The notes: generated by a model from the sequence alone, not told the origin. A stretch of 64,000 bases of DNA from Ophiostoma sp. CBS 140.51 (GCA_029298735.1 JANSLP010000030.1:148314-212313), one strand, 5' to 3'; numbered from the stretch's first letter, positions 30,932-43,260 are shown. Numbers and translations: made by a program.

Positions 30932-33900
30932 ATGGTGCCTGCTTTCTTTGCGCCGGCCTCGGGCCGCGTCTTTGAGAACGACGCCTCCGAGAAGATGGTT
31001 AGCCTCGAGCTCCAGGACGGCACCGTCTACCAGGGCTACTCCTTTGGCGCTAACAAGAGCATTGCCGGCGAGCTGGTCTTCCAGACGGGAATGGTCGGCT
31101 ACCCGGAGTCGCTCACCGACCCCTCGTACCGCGGCCAGATCCTGGTCCTGACCTTCCCCCTCATTGGCAACTACGGCGTGCCCTCGCGCGAGGCTCTCGA
31201 CTCGCTCCTCGGCGACCTGCCCGCCCACTTTGAGTCGTCGCAGATCCACATCGCCGGTCTGGTGACTGCCTCGTACGCCGGCGAGGACTTTTCCCACTTC
31301 TTGGCTGAGTCCTCCCTGGGCGCCTGGCTCAAGGAGCAGGGCGTCCCTGCCATGCACGCCGTCGACACGCGCGAGCTGACCAAGCACATCCGCGAGACCG
31401 GTTCGCTGCTCGGCCGCATGCTGCTCGAAAAGGAGGGCGGCCTGTCGGCTGCTCACTCGACTTCGGTCGTGGCCAACGGCACGGCCACCCCCGCCGCCGA
31501 CGACAACATTGTCATTGACCGCTCTCTGCTGGCCCCCTACAGCGCCACCAACTGGCGCGAGCACTTTGAGGTTGTCGACTGGGTCAACCCCAACAAGAAG
31601 AACCTGGTCGCCGAGGTCTCCATCCGCGAGCCCAAGCTGTACCTGCCCCCCGCCGACAAGGCCCTCAAGCACCCTTCGGGCCGCACCCTGCGCATCCTGT
31701 GTCTGGATGTCGGCATGAAGTACAACCAGCTGCGCTGTTTCCTCAAGCGCGGCGTCGAGGTCCTGGTCGTGCCGTACGACTACGACATTGCCCGCGCCGC
31801 TGCCGCCAACGAGTACGACGGTCTTTTCCTGTCCAACGGTCCCGGTGACCCGGCCACCCTCGAGCAGACGGTCAAGAACATTGCCGGCGTCCTCGCCAAG
31901 AACCAGACCCCCGTCTTTGGTATCTGCCTGGGTCACCAGCTGCTCGCCCGCGCCACCGGCGCCAGCACCACCAAGATGAAGTTTGGTAACCGCGGCCAGA
32001 ACATCCCCTGCACGTCGCTCGTCACCGGCCGCTGCCACATCACCTCGCAGAACCACGGTTATGCCGTCGACACTGCTTCTCTGACTGAGGGCTGGCAGGA
32101 GCTGTTTGTCAACGCCAACGACGGCTCCAACGAGGGTATCATGCACACCAGCCGCCCCTACTTTTCTGTGCAGTTCCACCCCGAGAGCACGCCCGGCCCC
32201 CGCGACACCGAGTTCTTGTTTGATGTGTTCCTGGGTGCCGTCCAGAACTGCGCCACCGACGCCTCCCACCTCGCGCTGCCCGTCAGCTTCCCCGGCGGCA
32301 CCGCGGCCGAGAACAACCGCCTGCACCCCCGCGTGCACGTCAAGAAGGTCCTTGTGCTCGGCTCGGGCGGTCTGAGCATTGGCCAGGCCGGCGAGTTTGA
32401 CTACTCGGGCTCCCAGGCCATCAAGGCCCTGAAGGAGGAGGGCATCTACACCGTACTCATCAACCCCAACATTGCCACCATCCAGACGTCCAAGGGCCTG
32501 GCCGACAAAGTCTTTTTCCTGCCCGTTAACGCCGAGTTTGTGCGCAAGGTCATTGTGTACGAACGCCCGGATGCCATCTACTGCACGTTTGGTGGCCAGA
32601 CTGCCCTGCAGGTCGGTATCCAGCTCAAGGACGAGTTTGCCGGTCTCGGTGTCCAGGTCCTGGGTACGCCCATTGACACCATCATCACCACCGAGGACCG
32701 CGAGCTCTTTGCCCGCAGCATGGAGTCCATTGGCGAGAAGTGCGCCAAGTCCGCCTCCGCCAACACCGTCGAGGAGGCCATGCACGTCGTCAAGGACATT
32801 GGCTTCCCCGTCATTGTGCGCGCCGCCTATGCGCTGGGCGGTCTCGGCAGTGGCTTCGCCTACAACGAGGAGGAGCTGCTGGCCCTCTGCCACAAGGCGT
32901 TCGCCGCCTCGCCCCAGGTCCTCATTGAGCGCTCCATGAAGGGCTGGAAGGAGATTGAGTACGAGGTCGTGCGCGATGCCCAGGACAACTGCATTACTGT
33001 GTGCAACATGGAGAACTTTGATCCCCTGGGCATCCACACGGGTGACTCGATTGTTGTTGCCCCGTCGCAGACCTTGAGTGACGAGGACTACAACATGCTC
33101 CGCACCACGGCCGTCAACGTCATCCGCCACCTCGGTGTCGTTGGTGAGTGCAACATTCAGTACGCGCTAAACCCCTTCTCGCGCGAGTACTGCATCATTG
33201 AGGTCAATGCCCGTCTTTCGCGTTCGTCGGCCCTGGCGTCCAAGGCCACCGGCTACCCGCTGGCGTTTGTCGCGGCCAAGCTCGGTCTTGGTATCCCCCT
33301 CAAGGACATCAAGAACTCCGTCACACAGGTGACGTGCGCCTGCTTCGAGCCTTCGCTCGACTATGTCGTCGTCAAGATGCCCCGCTGGGATCTCAAAAAG
33401 TTCACCCGCGTGTCCACGCAGCTCGGCTCGTCCATGAAGTCGATTGGTGAGGTCATGTCCATTGGCCGCACCTTTGAAGAGGCCATCCAGACCGCTATTC
33501 GCGCCATTGACTTCCACAACCTCGGCTTCTCCGAGGCCAAGGGTGCGCTCATCGCCATTGACGACGAGCTGCAGACGCCCTCGGACCAGCGTCTCTTTGC
33601 CATTGCCAACGCCATGGCCGCCGGGTACAGTGTGGACAAGATCTGGGAGCTCACCAAGATTGACCGCTGGTTCCTCAACAAGCTCAAGGGCCTGTCGAAT
33701 TTCAGCCGCCAGATGACCTCGCTGACCACGGGCGACATTGTCAAGCGTCCCGACATCCTGCTCAAGGCCAAGCGCCTCGGTTTCTCGGACCGTCAGCTCG
33801 CCCTCTTCTGGAGCTCCAACGAGATTGCCGTCCGCCGCCTGCGCCTTGAGGCCGGTATCCACCCCTGGGTCAAGCAGATTGACACTGTCGCTGCCGAGTT

Positions 33901-36900
33901 CCCGGCTTTCACCAACTACCTGTACCTGACGTACAACGCGTCCGCCCACGATCTCACCTTCGAGGACAAGGGTGTCATGGTCCTGGGTTCTGGTGTGTAC
34001 CGCATCGGTTCGTCGGTCGAATTCGATTGGTGTTCGGTGCGCGCCATCCGCACGCTGCGTGCTGCCGGCATGAAGACTGTCATGGTTAATGTAAGTACGA
34101 TGGTCGGGCAGCTTGCTGCTCGACCGGTTCCCCCTTTCTTTGCATTACCCCTTTTCGCACTTTCCTCCTTTTCATCCCTACTTCATCGCTCCTTCCTTCC
34201 ATCCCGCCCTCCTTCTCTCCCAGAGTCTGGCCAGTGCCTGGACGCTCCTTCCACTTTGCATGTTTTGGCAAAGATGACTCGTTGGTCCCAATCTGGCAAT
34301 CTCATCTGAGTCCATCCTGCCAACCCATTTTGCCGTCCGCGACTTCAATCTCAAGGAAGTCGCGACCCATCAAAACATCAACAGCACCTTATTTGCATCT
34401 TTCATGTTTACTGCCATCGCTCCTTCCTCAACACGTCGTCCCTTCCTTCCATCTTCAGTCCCATCACACATCACTAGCGTGTTTTAAAGTGGATCCAAAG
34501 GGGATCCTTCCACAACAACATCACCAATATCCTCTCATGCCTTCTACTGCATATATTTTAACATCTACACACTCCCTTGCTTTCTTTCAACTTCGAAACA
34601 CTTTTACAACATCAAACATAATGAATAAAGCTTCTAACAACCTTCAAGACCAACCCAGAGACATTATCCACAGATTACGATGAGGCGGATCGACTTTACT
34701 TCACGAACATCGACCTCGAGACTGTCATGGACATCTACGAGGCCGAGGGTTCGGCCGGTATTCTGGGCGCCATGAGCGGTCAGACTCCCAACATGATCGC
34801 TCTCCCCCTCCTCCGTGCCGGTGCCAAGGTTCTTGGTACCTCGCCCGAGATGATTGACACCGCCGAGAACCGTTACAAGTTCTCTCGCATGCTTGACCGC
34901 ATCGGCGTTGACCAGCCTACCTGGAAGGAGCTGACCTCGTTTGACGAGGCCAAGGAATTCTGCGAGAAGGTCTCGTACCCTGTGCTTGTGCGCCCGTCCT
35001 ACGTTCTGTCTGGTGCCGCCATGAACACGGTCTACTCGGAGGCCGACCTGGCTGCCTACCTGCAGCAGGCCGCCGAGGTGTCCCGCGAGCACCCTGTCGT
35101 CATCACCAAGTACATTGAGAACGCCAAGGAGATTGAGATGGACGCTGTTGCCAAGGATGGCAAGCTTGTCGGCCACTTCATTTCCGAGCACGTTGAGAAC
35201 GCTGGTGTCCACTCTGGTGACGCCACCCTCATTCAGCCGCCCCAGGATCTGGAGCGCACGACCATCAAGCGCATCGAGGAGGCCACTCGCAAGATTGGTG
35301 CCGCTCTTAACATCACCGGCCCCTTCAACATCCAGTTCATTGCCAAGGACAACGACATCAAGGTCATCGAGTGCAACGTTCGTGCTTCGCGCTCGTTCCC
35401 CTTCGTGTCTAAGGTCACGGGTGTCGATCTTATCGAGATGGCTACCCACGCCATCATGAACCTGCCTTTCGAGGAGTACCCGCCCGTCGAGCTGGCTCCG
35501 GGCACCGTCGGTGTCAAGGTGCCCCAGTTCTCCTTCTCGCGTCTGTCGGGTGCCGATCCCGTCCTGGGTGTGGAGATGGCCTCCACTGGTGAGGTTGCCT
35601 GCTTCGGTGCTGACAAGTACGAGGCCTACCTCAAGGCTCTGCTGTCCACTGGCTTCAAGATGCCCCGCAACAACGTTCTCCTGTCCATCGGCTCGTACAA
35701 GGACAAGAAGGAGATGCTGCCGTCGGTCGCCAAGCTGCAGCAGCTGGGCTACAAGCTGTTTGCCACGGCCGGTACCGCCGACTACCTCCAGGAGCACGGC
35801 ATCCCGGTGCAGTACCTCGAGGTTCTGGGCAACGAAGACGACAACAGTGGTGATGAGGGCCGCAACACGCAAAAGGGCGAGTTCTCCCTGACGCAGCACC
35901 TGGCCAAGAATATGATTGATCTCTACATCAACCTGCCGTCCAGCAACAAGTACCGCCGCCCCGCCAACTACATGAGCAAGGGCTACCAGACGCGTCGTAT
36001 GGCCGTTGACTACCAGATCCCTCTGGTCACCAACGTCAAGAACGCCAAGATCCTGGTCGAGGCCATGGCCCGCCACTACGACCTCGAGGTCAACCTGCGT
36101 GACTACACCACCAGCCACCGCACGGTCGTCCTGCCCGGTCTGGTCAACGTTGCCGCTTTTGTGCCCGGTCTGGTTGCCGCCGGCGGTAGCTCCGACCTGG
36201 AGGCCGTGACTAAGGCGTCGATTGCCTCGGGCTTCAGCATGATCCGCGCGATGCCCGTGGGTGTCGATGGTGCCATTACCGATGTGCGCACGCTCAAGCT
36301 GGCACAACAGAACAGCCGCCGCGGCAGCGTGTACTGCGACTTCAACCTGTCGGTGACGGCCACGTCGACCAACGCCAGCCAGATCAGCCAGGTTGTCTCC
36401 GAGGTCGGCTCGCTCTTCATCCCCTTCAACCACCTGTCGGACAACATCAGCAAGGTGGCTGCTGTGACGGCCCACTTTGAGGCCTGGCCCACGCACAAGC
36501 CCATTGTGACGGACGCCAAGACGACGGATCTGGCCTCGCTGCTGCTGCTGGCCAGCCTGCACAACCGCCGGATCCACGTCACGAACGTGACCTCGCGCGA
36601 CGATGTCCGTCTGATTGCGCTCAGCAAGGAGAAGGGCCTGCAGGTGACCTGCGACGTGTCCATCTACTCGCTGTACCTGTCGCAGACCGACTACCCCGGC
36701 TGCACCCTGCTGCCGACGGCTGATGACCAGGCTGCTCTGTGGGAGCACATTGCCGTCATTGACGTCTTCTCGGTCGGCAGCCTGCCGTACCAGCTGGCCC
36801 ACTGGCTGCAGAGCCAGAAGGCTGACGGTGAGAAGTCGGCTGAGGTCGATGTCGCTGCCGGCATCTCGGACGCTCTGCCCCTACTCTTCACGTCGGTGGC

Positions 36901-38470
36901 CGAGGGCCGCCTTACGCTTGACGACCTCCGTGCCCGCCTACACGACAACCCGGTCCGCATCTTTGAGCTGCACGACCAGGTCGGCACTGCTGTCGAGATT
37001 GAGCTGAACCGCCCCTACACCATCCCTGCCGACAGCAACTCGCCCTTCGCTGGCCGCACCATGCGCAGCGCTGTGCAGCGCGTCACGTTCCAGGACGTGG
37101 CCGTCTGCCTCGACGGCGAGCTGCTGCCCCTGCCGGGCCACGGCAAGGACATGTCGACGCACAACGCCATGCCGGCTGTGCCCCAGACGCCTGTCTCGCC
37201 CCTCATGAAGGCCCAGCAGCAGCAGGAGACTACCCCCGACAGCCCCCACGGTGGCCGTCGCCAGTCTGCTCTGCTCTCGAGCGCTCTCCGCACTCGTGTC
37301 GGCCTCGACACCTCGGCTGTCGGTGCCTCGTCCACGCTCCCGCCGTCGGCTGCGCTTGTTAACGCCACGTCTGCCGCCGGTGCTTCGCTGAGCGCTGTGA
37401 CTGAGGATGCTCCCTACGCGCCTCTGCCCGCCCCTGCTGCCACGGCTCTGGCTGTGCCTTCGGCTCTGCCTTCGCTGCTGTCGCAGGCCTCGGCCTTCAA
37501 GAACAAGCCGGTGCTGTCAGTGCTCGACTACGAGCGCGCCGACCTGCACCTGCTGTTCACGGTCGCTCAGGAGATGCGCCTGGGCGTGCAGCGCGAGGGT
37601 GTGCTGGACGTGCTCAAGGGCCGCGTGCTGTGCACGCTCTTCTACGAGCCGTCGACGCGCACCTCGGCCTCGTTTGACGCTGCCATGCAGCGCCTGGGTG
37701 GCCGCACCGTCCCCGTGGCCACGCAGCATTCGTCGGTCCAGAAGGGCGAGTCCCTGCAGGACACGATCCGCACGCTCGGCCAGTACGGTGATGCCGTTGT
37801 GCTCCGCCACCCCGACGAGCGCAGCGTTGACGTTGCCCGCCGCTTCAGCCCCGTCCCCGTCATCAACGGCGGCAACGGCGCCCGTGAGCACCCGACTCAG
37901 GCCTTCCTGGACCTGTTCACCATCCGTGAGGAGCTGGGAACTGTCCAGGGTCTGACCATTACCTTCCTGGGTGACCTGCGCTACGGCCGCCCTGTGCACT
38001 CGCTGGTGCACCTGCTGCGCCACTACCACGTGCAGGTGCAGCTGGTCAGCCCCGCCGGCCTGGAGCTGCCCGCCGTTCTGCGGGACGAGCTCAAGTCGCG
38101 CGGCCAGCTGCTGAGCGAGTCGCAGTCACTGACACCCGAGATTGTCGCCCGCAGCGACGTGCTGTACTGCACACGCGTGCAAAAGGAGCGGTTCCCGAGC
38201 GAGGCTGCGTACGAGCAGGTCAAGAACGCGTATCGCGTGGACAATGCGACGCTCAAGCACGCCAAGAGCAACATGATTGTGATGCACCCGCTGCCGCGCA
38301 ACGAGGAGATTGCCGAGGAGGTGGACTTTGACCAGCGGGCGGCGTACTTCCGCCAGGTGAGTTCTCTTGGCCCCTACTATTCCCCCATCCCTGACACAAT
38401 ACTAACATCACAGATGCGCTATGGTCTGTACATCCGCATGGCCCTGCTTGCCTTGGTCATGTCGACGTAA
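30932..38470 (+). CDS. URA2: Carbamoyl-phosphate synthase / aspartate transcarbamylase (URA2/pyr-3)
   Basis: Multifunctional enzyme for the first two steps of pyrimidine synthesis: glutamine-dependent carbamoyl-phosphate synthesis, then carbamoyl-aspartate formation. Exons are 30932-34090, 34649-38356 and 38414-38470, giving 2307 residues (yeast Ura2 about 2214). Order: GATase with nucleophile Cys332 in FGICLGHQL and QFHPESTPGP; CPSase half 1 from KVLVLGSGGLSIGQAGEFDYSG; CPSase half 2, where the 558-nt intron falls just before NPETLSTDYDE; the MGS-like regulatory domain (NVLLSIGSYKDKKEM); a degenerate dihydroorotase-like domain; a linker; and ATCase with STRTSASF (about 2053), REHPTQAFLDLF and MHPLPRNEEI. 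The last 57-nt intron (GTGAGT..ACAG) separates AAYFRQ from MRYGLYIRMALLALV. Start ATG lies in CACCATGG. Family regulation by UTP is expected through the MGS-like domain. Confidence 0.97.
34091..34648 (+). other. Unusually long (558-nt) intron in URA2
   Basis: Donor GTAAGT follows TVMVN. The acceptor CTTCAAG precedes ACCAACCCAGAG (TNPE), with CTTCTAAC as branch site about 12 nt upstream. Both exon edges are phase 0 and restore the conserved VMVN-x-NPET motif. Every other coding intron in the window is 55-84 nt. The intron is CT/A-rich and contains no recognisable gene. Read-through would stop at 34309. Confidence 0.85.
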
Positions 38471-39134
38471 GAGAGGAACAGATCTGGAGACTTCGGGGGT
38501 GTTTTTGTTTTTGTTGCCGCGGAGAAGCAGTGAAAAGAAAGTTGAAAAGTTTTTTTTTTATTTCTTTGCATTTCTCTACATTGGTTGGCTGTTTGTTTTC
38601 TTTTTCTGTTTTCTTTTTATCTGTTTTACTGTTTTCGGGCTTTCATCGGTTTGCATTCCCTTTCTTTCTTCATTCCATCTCCTTTTAGCTACATAAATCA
38701 CGCAAACAGGAGCGTAGACTATACACCACACGGGCTCGGAGCCTCTGCATTGGGTGAACGGTGTTTTTTTCATGATTAGGGCGTTCTATATATATCACAT
38801 GTGTATTATTTTGGGTGGCGTGGGTTCTGCGTTGCGTACGTTGCGTACGTTGCGTATATTATGTGTATTTGGTGTTTTGGGGGTGTTTTTTATGTATTAT
38901 TTTGGGTGTATTAGGTTACGTGTATTATTTTAGATTATGTGTAATATTAATATGTGTTTTCTGTCATTTGTTTGTCTCGTGTTCGTGATCTCTTTTGTAT
39001 TCTATCTTTTCTGTGATCTCTCTTTCGTAATTGTGAATGGAACTGATCGTCATCTCAGTGTTGAATCGTGTCTAATATATCGCAAACACTCTGTAAATCG
39101 TCACCTGCACATCTTCATGTCCACCTTCTCTTCC
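38471..39134. other. Convergent intergenic region, no gene seen
   Basis: T/G-rich spacer between the URA2 and PNPOx stops. TATTATTTTGGGTG occurs near 38803 and 38895, and a related TATTATTTTAGAT near 38923. Confidence 0.6.
38831..38855. repeat. 9-bp tandem repeat, 2.8 copies
   Basis: GTTGCGTAC occurs at 38831-38839 and 38840-38848, then GTTGCGT plus A at 38849-38855 with one base missing from the full unit. It lies in the 3' flank of URA2. Confidence 0.8.
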
Positions 39135-40134
39135 CTACGGACTCAGCCGCTTGACGGTCCAGGTGGCCTTGCCGTCTGCATCCTCACCCTCCACCCGGTC
39201 ATATACAAACCGGTCGTGCAGCCGGTTCTGCCGGCCCTGCCAAAACTCCACCCGCTCCGGCACAATGCGCAGTCCACCCCAGAACTCGGGCACCGGAATC
39301 TGCGGGTCGTCTTGTCCGTCTTCGCCACCATCCGCACCCCTGCCGAACCGCTGCTCCGCCTCAGCCACCCAGCCCTCGAGTTGGGCACGACCGTCGTCCT
39401 CCTTATCCTCGCCGCCCTTGGGCTCCAGTATGGCCGACTGCCGTGACGCCCAGGCACCGACCCGCGATCCCCGCACCCGCGTGTCAAAGTACACCTGTGA
39501 CTCTTCGGCCGTCAGCCGTGTCGCCTTACCTTCGACACGCACCTGCCGCTCCTGTGCCTCCCACCAAAACGTCAGTGCCGCCCAGGGGTTGCCCATAGCG
39601 CCGAAAAGGTCGTCGCCCTTGCGCGACGTCCCAAAGTTGGAGTAGAGCACAAAGCCTTGGTGGTCCAGCTCCTTGAGGTAGACCATCCGCGCGCTGACAC
39701 GGCCCGAGGGCAGGCTCGCTGTGGACAGTGTGCACGTCTCTGGGTGCGCAATCTTGCCCACTGCCTTGGCCTCGGCGAACCAGGCGTGGAACTGCGAGAT
39801 AGGCGACGTGGCATCGAGGTCGCGCTTTCGAAGTCCGCCGTCGCTCTCATGCTGCAAAAACTGGCCGGCGCGACCGGGGGTGGAGGTGCCGGAAGAGGAG
39901 TCCGTGGCGATGCCGGCGGCGACCTTGGCCGTGTGGGCAGCAGCACGGGCGGCGACGGCAGCCTGACCGGCCGGCGAGGACAGAGGAGTGTCCGGCGAGG
40001 GAGCGACTATGCTGTCAGTGTGTGTCCTTGCGTGTCAGTATACTCTCAGGTTGTGATGACGTACAGATCAGCTTCTCATTCTTGGACGAGGAGCCCGCAA
40101 CAGGCGGGGCTGGCGAGGGTGGATAGAGAGCCAT
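39135..40134 (-). CDS. PDX3: Pyridoxamine 5'-phosphate oxidase (PNPOx)
   Basis: FMN enzyme that oxidises pyridoxine or pyridoxamine phosphate to pyridoxal phosphate, the last step of vitamin B6 salvage and synthesis. Exons on the minus strand are 40134-40065 and 40006-39135. The 58-nt intron has donor GTACGT. I used acceptor CATAG ending at 40007, because the nearby CTGACAG would create a stop. Product: 313 residues. The first 80 or so are Ala/Ser/Pro-rich and not part of the fold. The domain runs from RDLDATSPISQFHAWFAEA through ARMVYLKELDHQGFVLYSNFGTSRKG (split across the FMN site), NPWAALTFWWEAQERQVRVEG and SRVGAWASRQS to the C-terminal block LRIVPERVEFWQG, RLHDRFVYDR and WTVKRLSP. RLHDR and the RLSP end are typical of true PNPOx rather than distant FMN-binding split-barrel proteins. 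Confidence 0.93.
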
Positions 40135-41290
40135 TGTGCTTTTCTTTGTGTACAGTGGGTTGGTACGTGTGTGAAAGAGCTTGCTGTCGTGAATAGGTGT
40201 GAAAAGAAGTCTGGCAATGACGCTCGAGACAATTTTATACAAGACAAGCAAAGGTGGCGAGAGATGGCGTTGCAGCAGATTGGCAAGTTAAGGTGCTCCA
40301 AGTTGGTGCTAGAGGGGTCAATTGGGGTCAACTGAGTATTGCCGTGCGGTGGTGTGAGTGCAGGATGCAAAAAAGTGTGTAAAATACCAAGTGTCTCAGA
40401 AGAAACTCAAGTAAAATCAAGGTCCAGCTAAAAGTGGTGATGAGTCAATAAGCTCATTGGAAAGTGAGAGGTTTGCTCCTTCCTCAAAGAGAAACATGAA
40501 CGGTTCTTTCCGTCCGAGGGCGAGACCCAATTGAATCACCAATTGCAGAATGACGCGAGTTGCCGTTTACAGCAGGTCCGCACCAAAAAAGTTGGGTGAT
40601 GTTGCACGTGACAGTATTGGCGGGATTTCCATATCTCCTAATCTGGACAATCTTTGTGATTGAAGATTGAGAAAGACGTCTCCTTTTCTCTCAAATCTCA
40701 ATCTGCACAGATCTGCCCACTTTACACTTTTACAATGCAACAATACGAGCCGTCCCGGCTAGATCGCGAGACATTAAATCCCCGCGGATGAAAGGACATC
40801 TCGCTGGAAGCCCTACGCCATACCGGTGAACGACCTACGAATCAATCGACATTACTTTCAACGAGACCACACGATTGCCAGCACATCGAGCACAAACATT
40901 CAGGAATACTCAACAACTTGGATAACCATTAAACACTATTCATTTTTCTCCCAGTATCGGAAAAGGAGTATACATGCGTGGGGGTATTATCATACGGCGA
41001 TGACGACAAAAACAGGTGGGGAAATGGTCCGCCAAAGAAATATGCGGATGACAGGAGAATGACCGAAGATGAAAACGTCAAATGAAACGCCAGAACCGAT
41101 GATGGTCGCTTGCAAAGATGATGGATGAACATGATGAGAGAACAGGAAGAAACGGGAGAGAAACGCCAAAATGCCGCATAGAAAGAAAAGAAAAGCCATG
41201 AATTATCCTCCGAAAACAAACACACAAAGACAATATGAGAGAAGAGAAAAAACGTTTGAGGAGTCTCACTCGCACGCTCGCTCGCCCACC
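40135..41290. other. Intergenic region, no gene seen
   Basis: 1.16 kb between the PNPOx start and the cyclin stop. It should hold the PNPOx promoter and the cyclin 3'UTR. Open frames are short, AT-rich and unrecognised. Confidence 0.6.
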
Positions 41291-42670
41291 TCAGCGATCA
41301 TAGATGGAGTACCGGCCATACGACTCGGACCGCGACGACACATGCCGGCGCTGCATGTTGCTCGGGAAGTTGAGCGAGATGATCTTGCTCGTGTCCACAA
41401 CCATGTCCCGGCTTTCGTCTTGCTCGACAGCCGGCGGTGTCAGCTGCAGTAGGCCCAGCCCGACAGCGGCCGATGACGTTGCGCCATCGACCAGTACTTC
41501 CTCGGGCGGGGTCATAATAGCAGGCGCCGTTTTGAGTTTTGCGGGCACCCGCTTGGCTGCTGTCGTGGACGGAGTGGTTGACGCCCGCCGGGCGCGCAGG
41601 GCTTGTGCACCCGCCCGGCGCATGTCTGCCTGCGCATCTGCCAGCAGGTCCGCATCCATCAGCGGCAGGATCCGGTAGCCGAGGTTTTGCATGATGCAGC
41701 GCTCGGTGGCGGCCAACTGTGCGCCGGTCCAGAGAGCACACGGGCCGGGGCCACTTCCTGTTGTTGACGACATCGGCGACGCCCCCCACGCCGTGCAGTA
41801 CGCCTGCGCGGGCTGCTGGCTGACAAACCCGTCGTCGGTAAACTTGGCGGCAATCACCAGAGCAGCGAGCACAATCACTTCGGGGAAGACGGCGTCAATG
41901 TGGAGGCCGCGAGAGGACGAAGCGTCCGAGGGTGGTGCGAAGGTGGGGAACGTGGGCGACAGCGGCGAGGGCAGCGTGTGGCGTTTCTCGGGGGTGGGTG
42001 ATGCCAACGTCGATGTCGACGTTGTCCATGGCTCGCTGGGCGTCGGCGGCGGCGTCAGCGGACAGGTCAGGCGCCAGGAGCGGGCAAAGCGGCTGTCGAG
42101 CGAGTCCAGGATGCACACGGCGAGGGCGACGGTGTCTAGGGGCAGCTGGGCGCGGGCCAACATAGCCTGGACGAGAGCGACGGAGGGCGTGGCTAGCGAA
42201 GCAGCGGGCGGCAGCAGGTTGACAAGGTGGACGGCGGGGCCCAGCAGAGATCCGTCGGCACTGGCGGCACCGGCAATGCTCGAGGGACCATACGCCCCTG
42301 CATATGGACTCTGGGCAAGCGACGAGGTGTGGCTGGAGGGGGGAGGCGTGGGCAGGTTGGAGAGCGGGCGGTAGGTGGAGCTGAAGTAGTCTTCGTCAAA
42401 GTCGTCATCGTCTTCTTCGTCGGCTTCCTCCTCCTCCCGGTTGTCAGCCTCGTCGTTGTCGTCGTTGCTGTCGTCGCCCAGAAAGAGGTCCTCGTCGTCA
42501 ATGGCTGGTGTGTCCGCAAGCTTGTCCGTTTGTGTTGTTGATGTTGGTGCTGGTGCTGTTGGTGTTGACCGAGGTGCTGTGTTGTCGGCTGTGGTGTTGG
42601 TTGTGGTTGTGGCCATCGTCGTGGCCGGCACTGGGTAACCCGCCAGGACCGCGGCGTCCACAAACTCCAT
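41291..42670 (-). CDS. Cyclin-box protein, Pcl/Pho80-like
   Basis: Probable regulatory partner of a cyclin-dependent kinase of the Pho85/Cdk5 type. Single exon, 459 residues, starting MEFVDAAVLAGYP at 42670. The N-terminal third is Thr-rich and then strongly acidic. The cyclin box (about residues 160-350) reads LVQAMLARAQLPLDTVALAVCILDSL, then a Pro/Ser/Thr-rich insertion of roughly 60 residues, then VFPEVIVLAALVIAAKFTDDG and LAATERCIMQNLGYRILPL. The AAKFxDD and (E)xxxLGYxxxP pattern matches Pcl1/Pcl2-type cyclins better than mitotic B-type cyclins. The C-terminus is Ala/Ser/Thr-rich and ends YGRYSIYDR. A pyrimidine-rich leader extends upstream to about 43200, similar to long leaders of G1 cyclin messages. 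The exact cyclin class is inferred. Confidence 0.7.
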   Translation of the reverse strand: MEFVDAAVLAGYPVPATTMATTTTNTTADNTAPRSTPTAPAPTSTTQTDKLADTPAIDDEDLFLGDDSNDDNDEADNREEEEADEEDDDDFDEDYFSSTYRPLSNLPTPPPSSHTSSLAQSPYAGAYGPSSIAGAASADGSLLGPAVHLVNLLPPAASLATPSVALVQAMLARAQLPLDTVALAVCILDSLDSRFARSWRLTCPLTPPPTPSEPWTTSTSTLASPTPEKRHTLPSPLSPTFPTFAPPSDASSSRGLHIDAVFPEVIVLAALVIAAKFTDDGFVSQQPAQAYCTAWGASPMSSTTGSGPGPCALWTGAQLAATERCIMQNLGYRILPLMDADLLADAQADMRRAGAQALRARRASTTPSTTAAKRVPAKLKTAPAIMTPPEEVLVDGATSSAAVGLGLLQLTPPAVEQDESRDMVVDTSKIISLNFPSNMQRRHVSSRSESYGRYSIYDR

Positions 42671-43260
42671 TGGGCGCGGAGAGGTTTGCGTGACGAGAGT
42701 AAAGAGAGGGGTGAAGTCGGGAGCGGGGACCGGCTTTTAGAAATTTGGAGAGGAGCTTGGAGAGTGGCAGTAGTGGTGTGTTGTCGGTTGGGTCGCACAA
42801 AAAGGGGTGGTAGCTCTGGTTGGGCTCTTTTTGACGTCGTGTGATGTTGGGTGTTAACGAGGTAAGTCGAGTTGTCGTGATATCGTAAGATGTTGATGTT
42901 GTGACGTTGTTTAATTTTTTTATGTTCGTAGTCGTAAAGTCGTCTTTTTACCGGTGAACAGCCGTTGAAACCGAAGAAATGCACGTTGTCGTCCAAGGGG
43001 GATCGCTCATCGTTTGGTGGGGAGAAGGGAGAAGAGGGAGAAGTGAACACGGAGAGTGGGGGGAGAAGAGAAGTAAAATAGCAAGTGAGGAAGAAGTCAG
43101 GGTAAGGTGAGGTGTAGCTGAGGGAAATAAAAAGAAAACAAGTCAAGAAGGCCCAAGAAAACGAAAACGAAAACGTGCCTAGCACTCTACTGCAGTTGCT
43201 CCGGGGGGTTGTAGGTTGCTCTGCAAAGACGAGCACGCGACCGGAGAGCGGTGAGGCCTT

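Noticed and set aside
30863..33130. Minus-strand frame of 755 codons opposite URA2
   Set aside because: Antisense shadow caused by strong third-position GC in URA2. The Gly/Val/Leu/Asp-rich text has no family features. The same applies to the 712-codon shadow at 34664-36802.
42193..43236. 347-codon minus-strand frame overlapping the cyclin gene start
   Set aside because: Out of frame with the cyclin, and formed from leader sequence plus shadow of its Thr/Ala-rich N-terminus.
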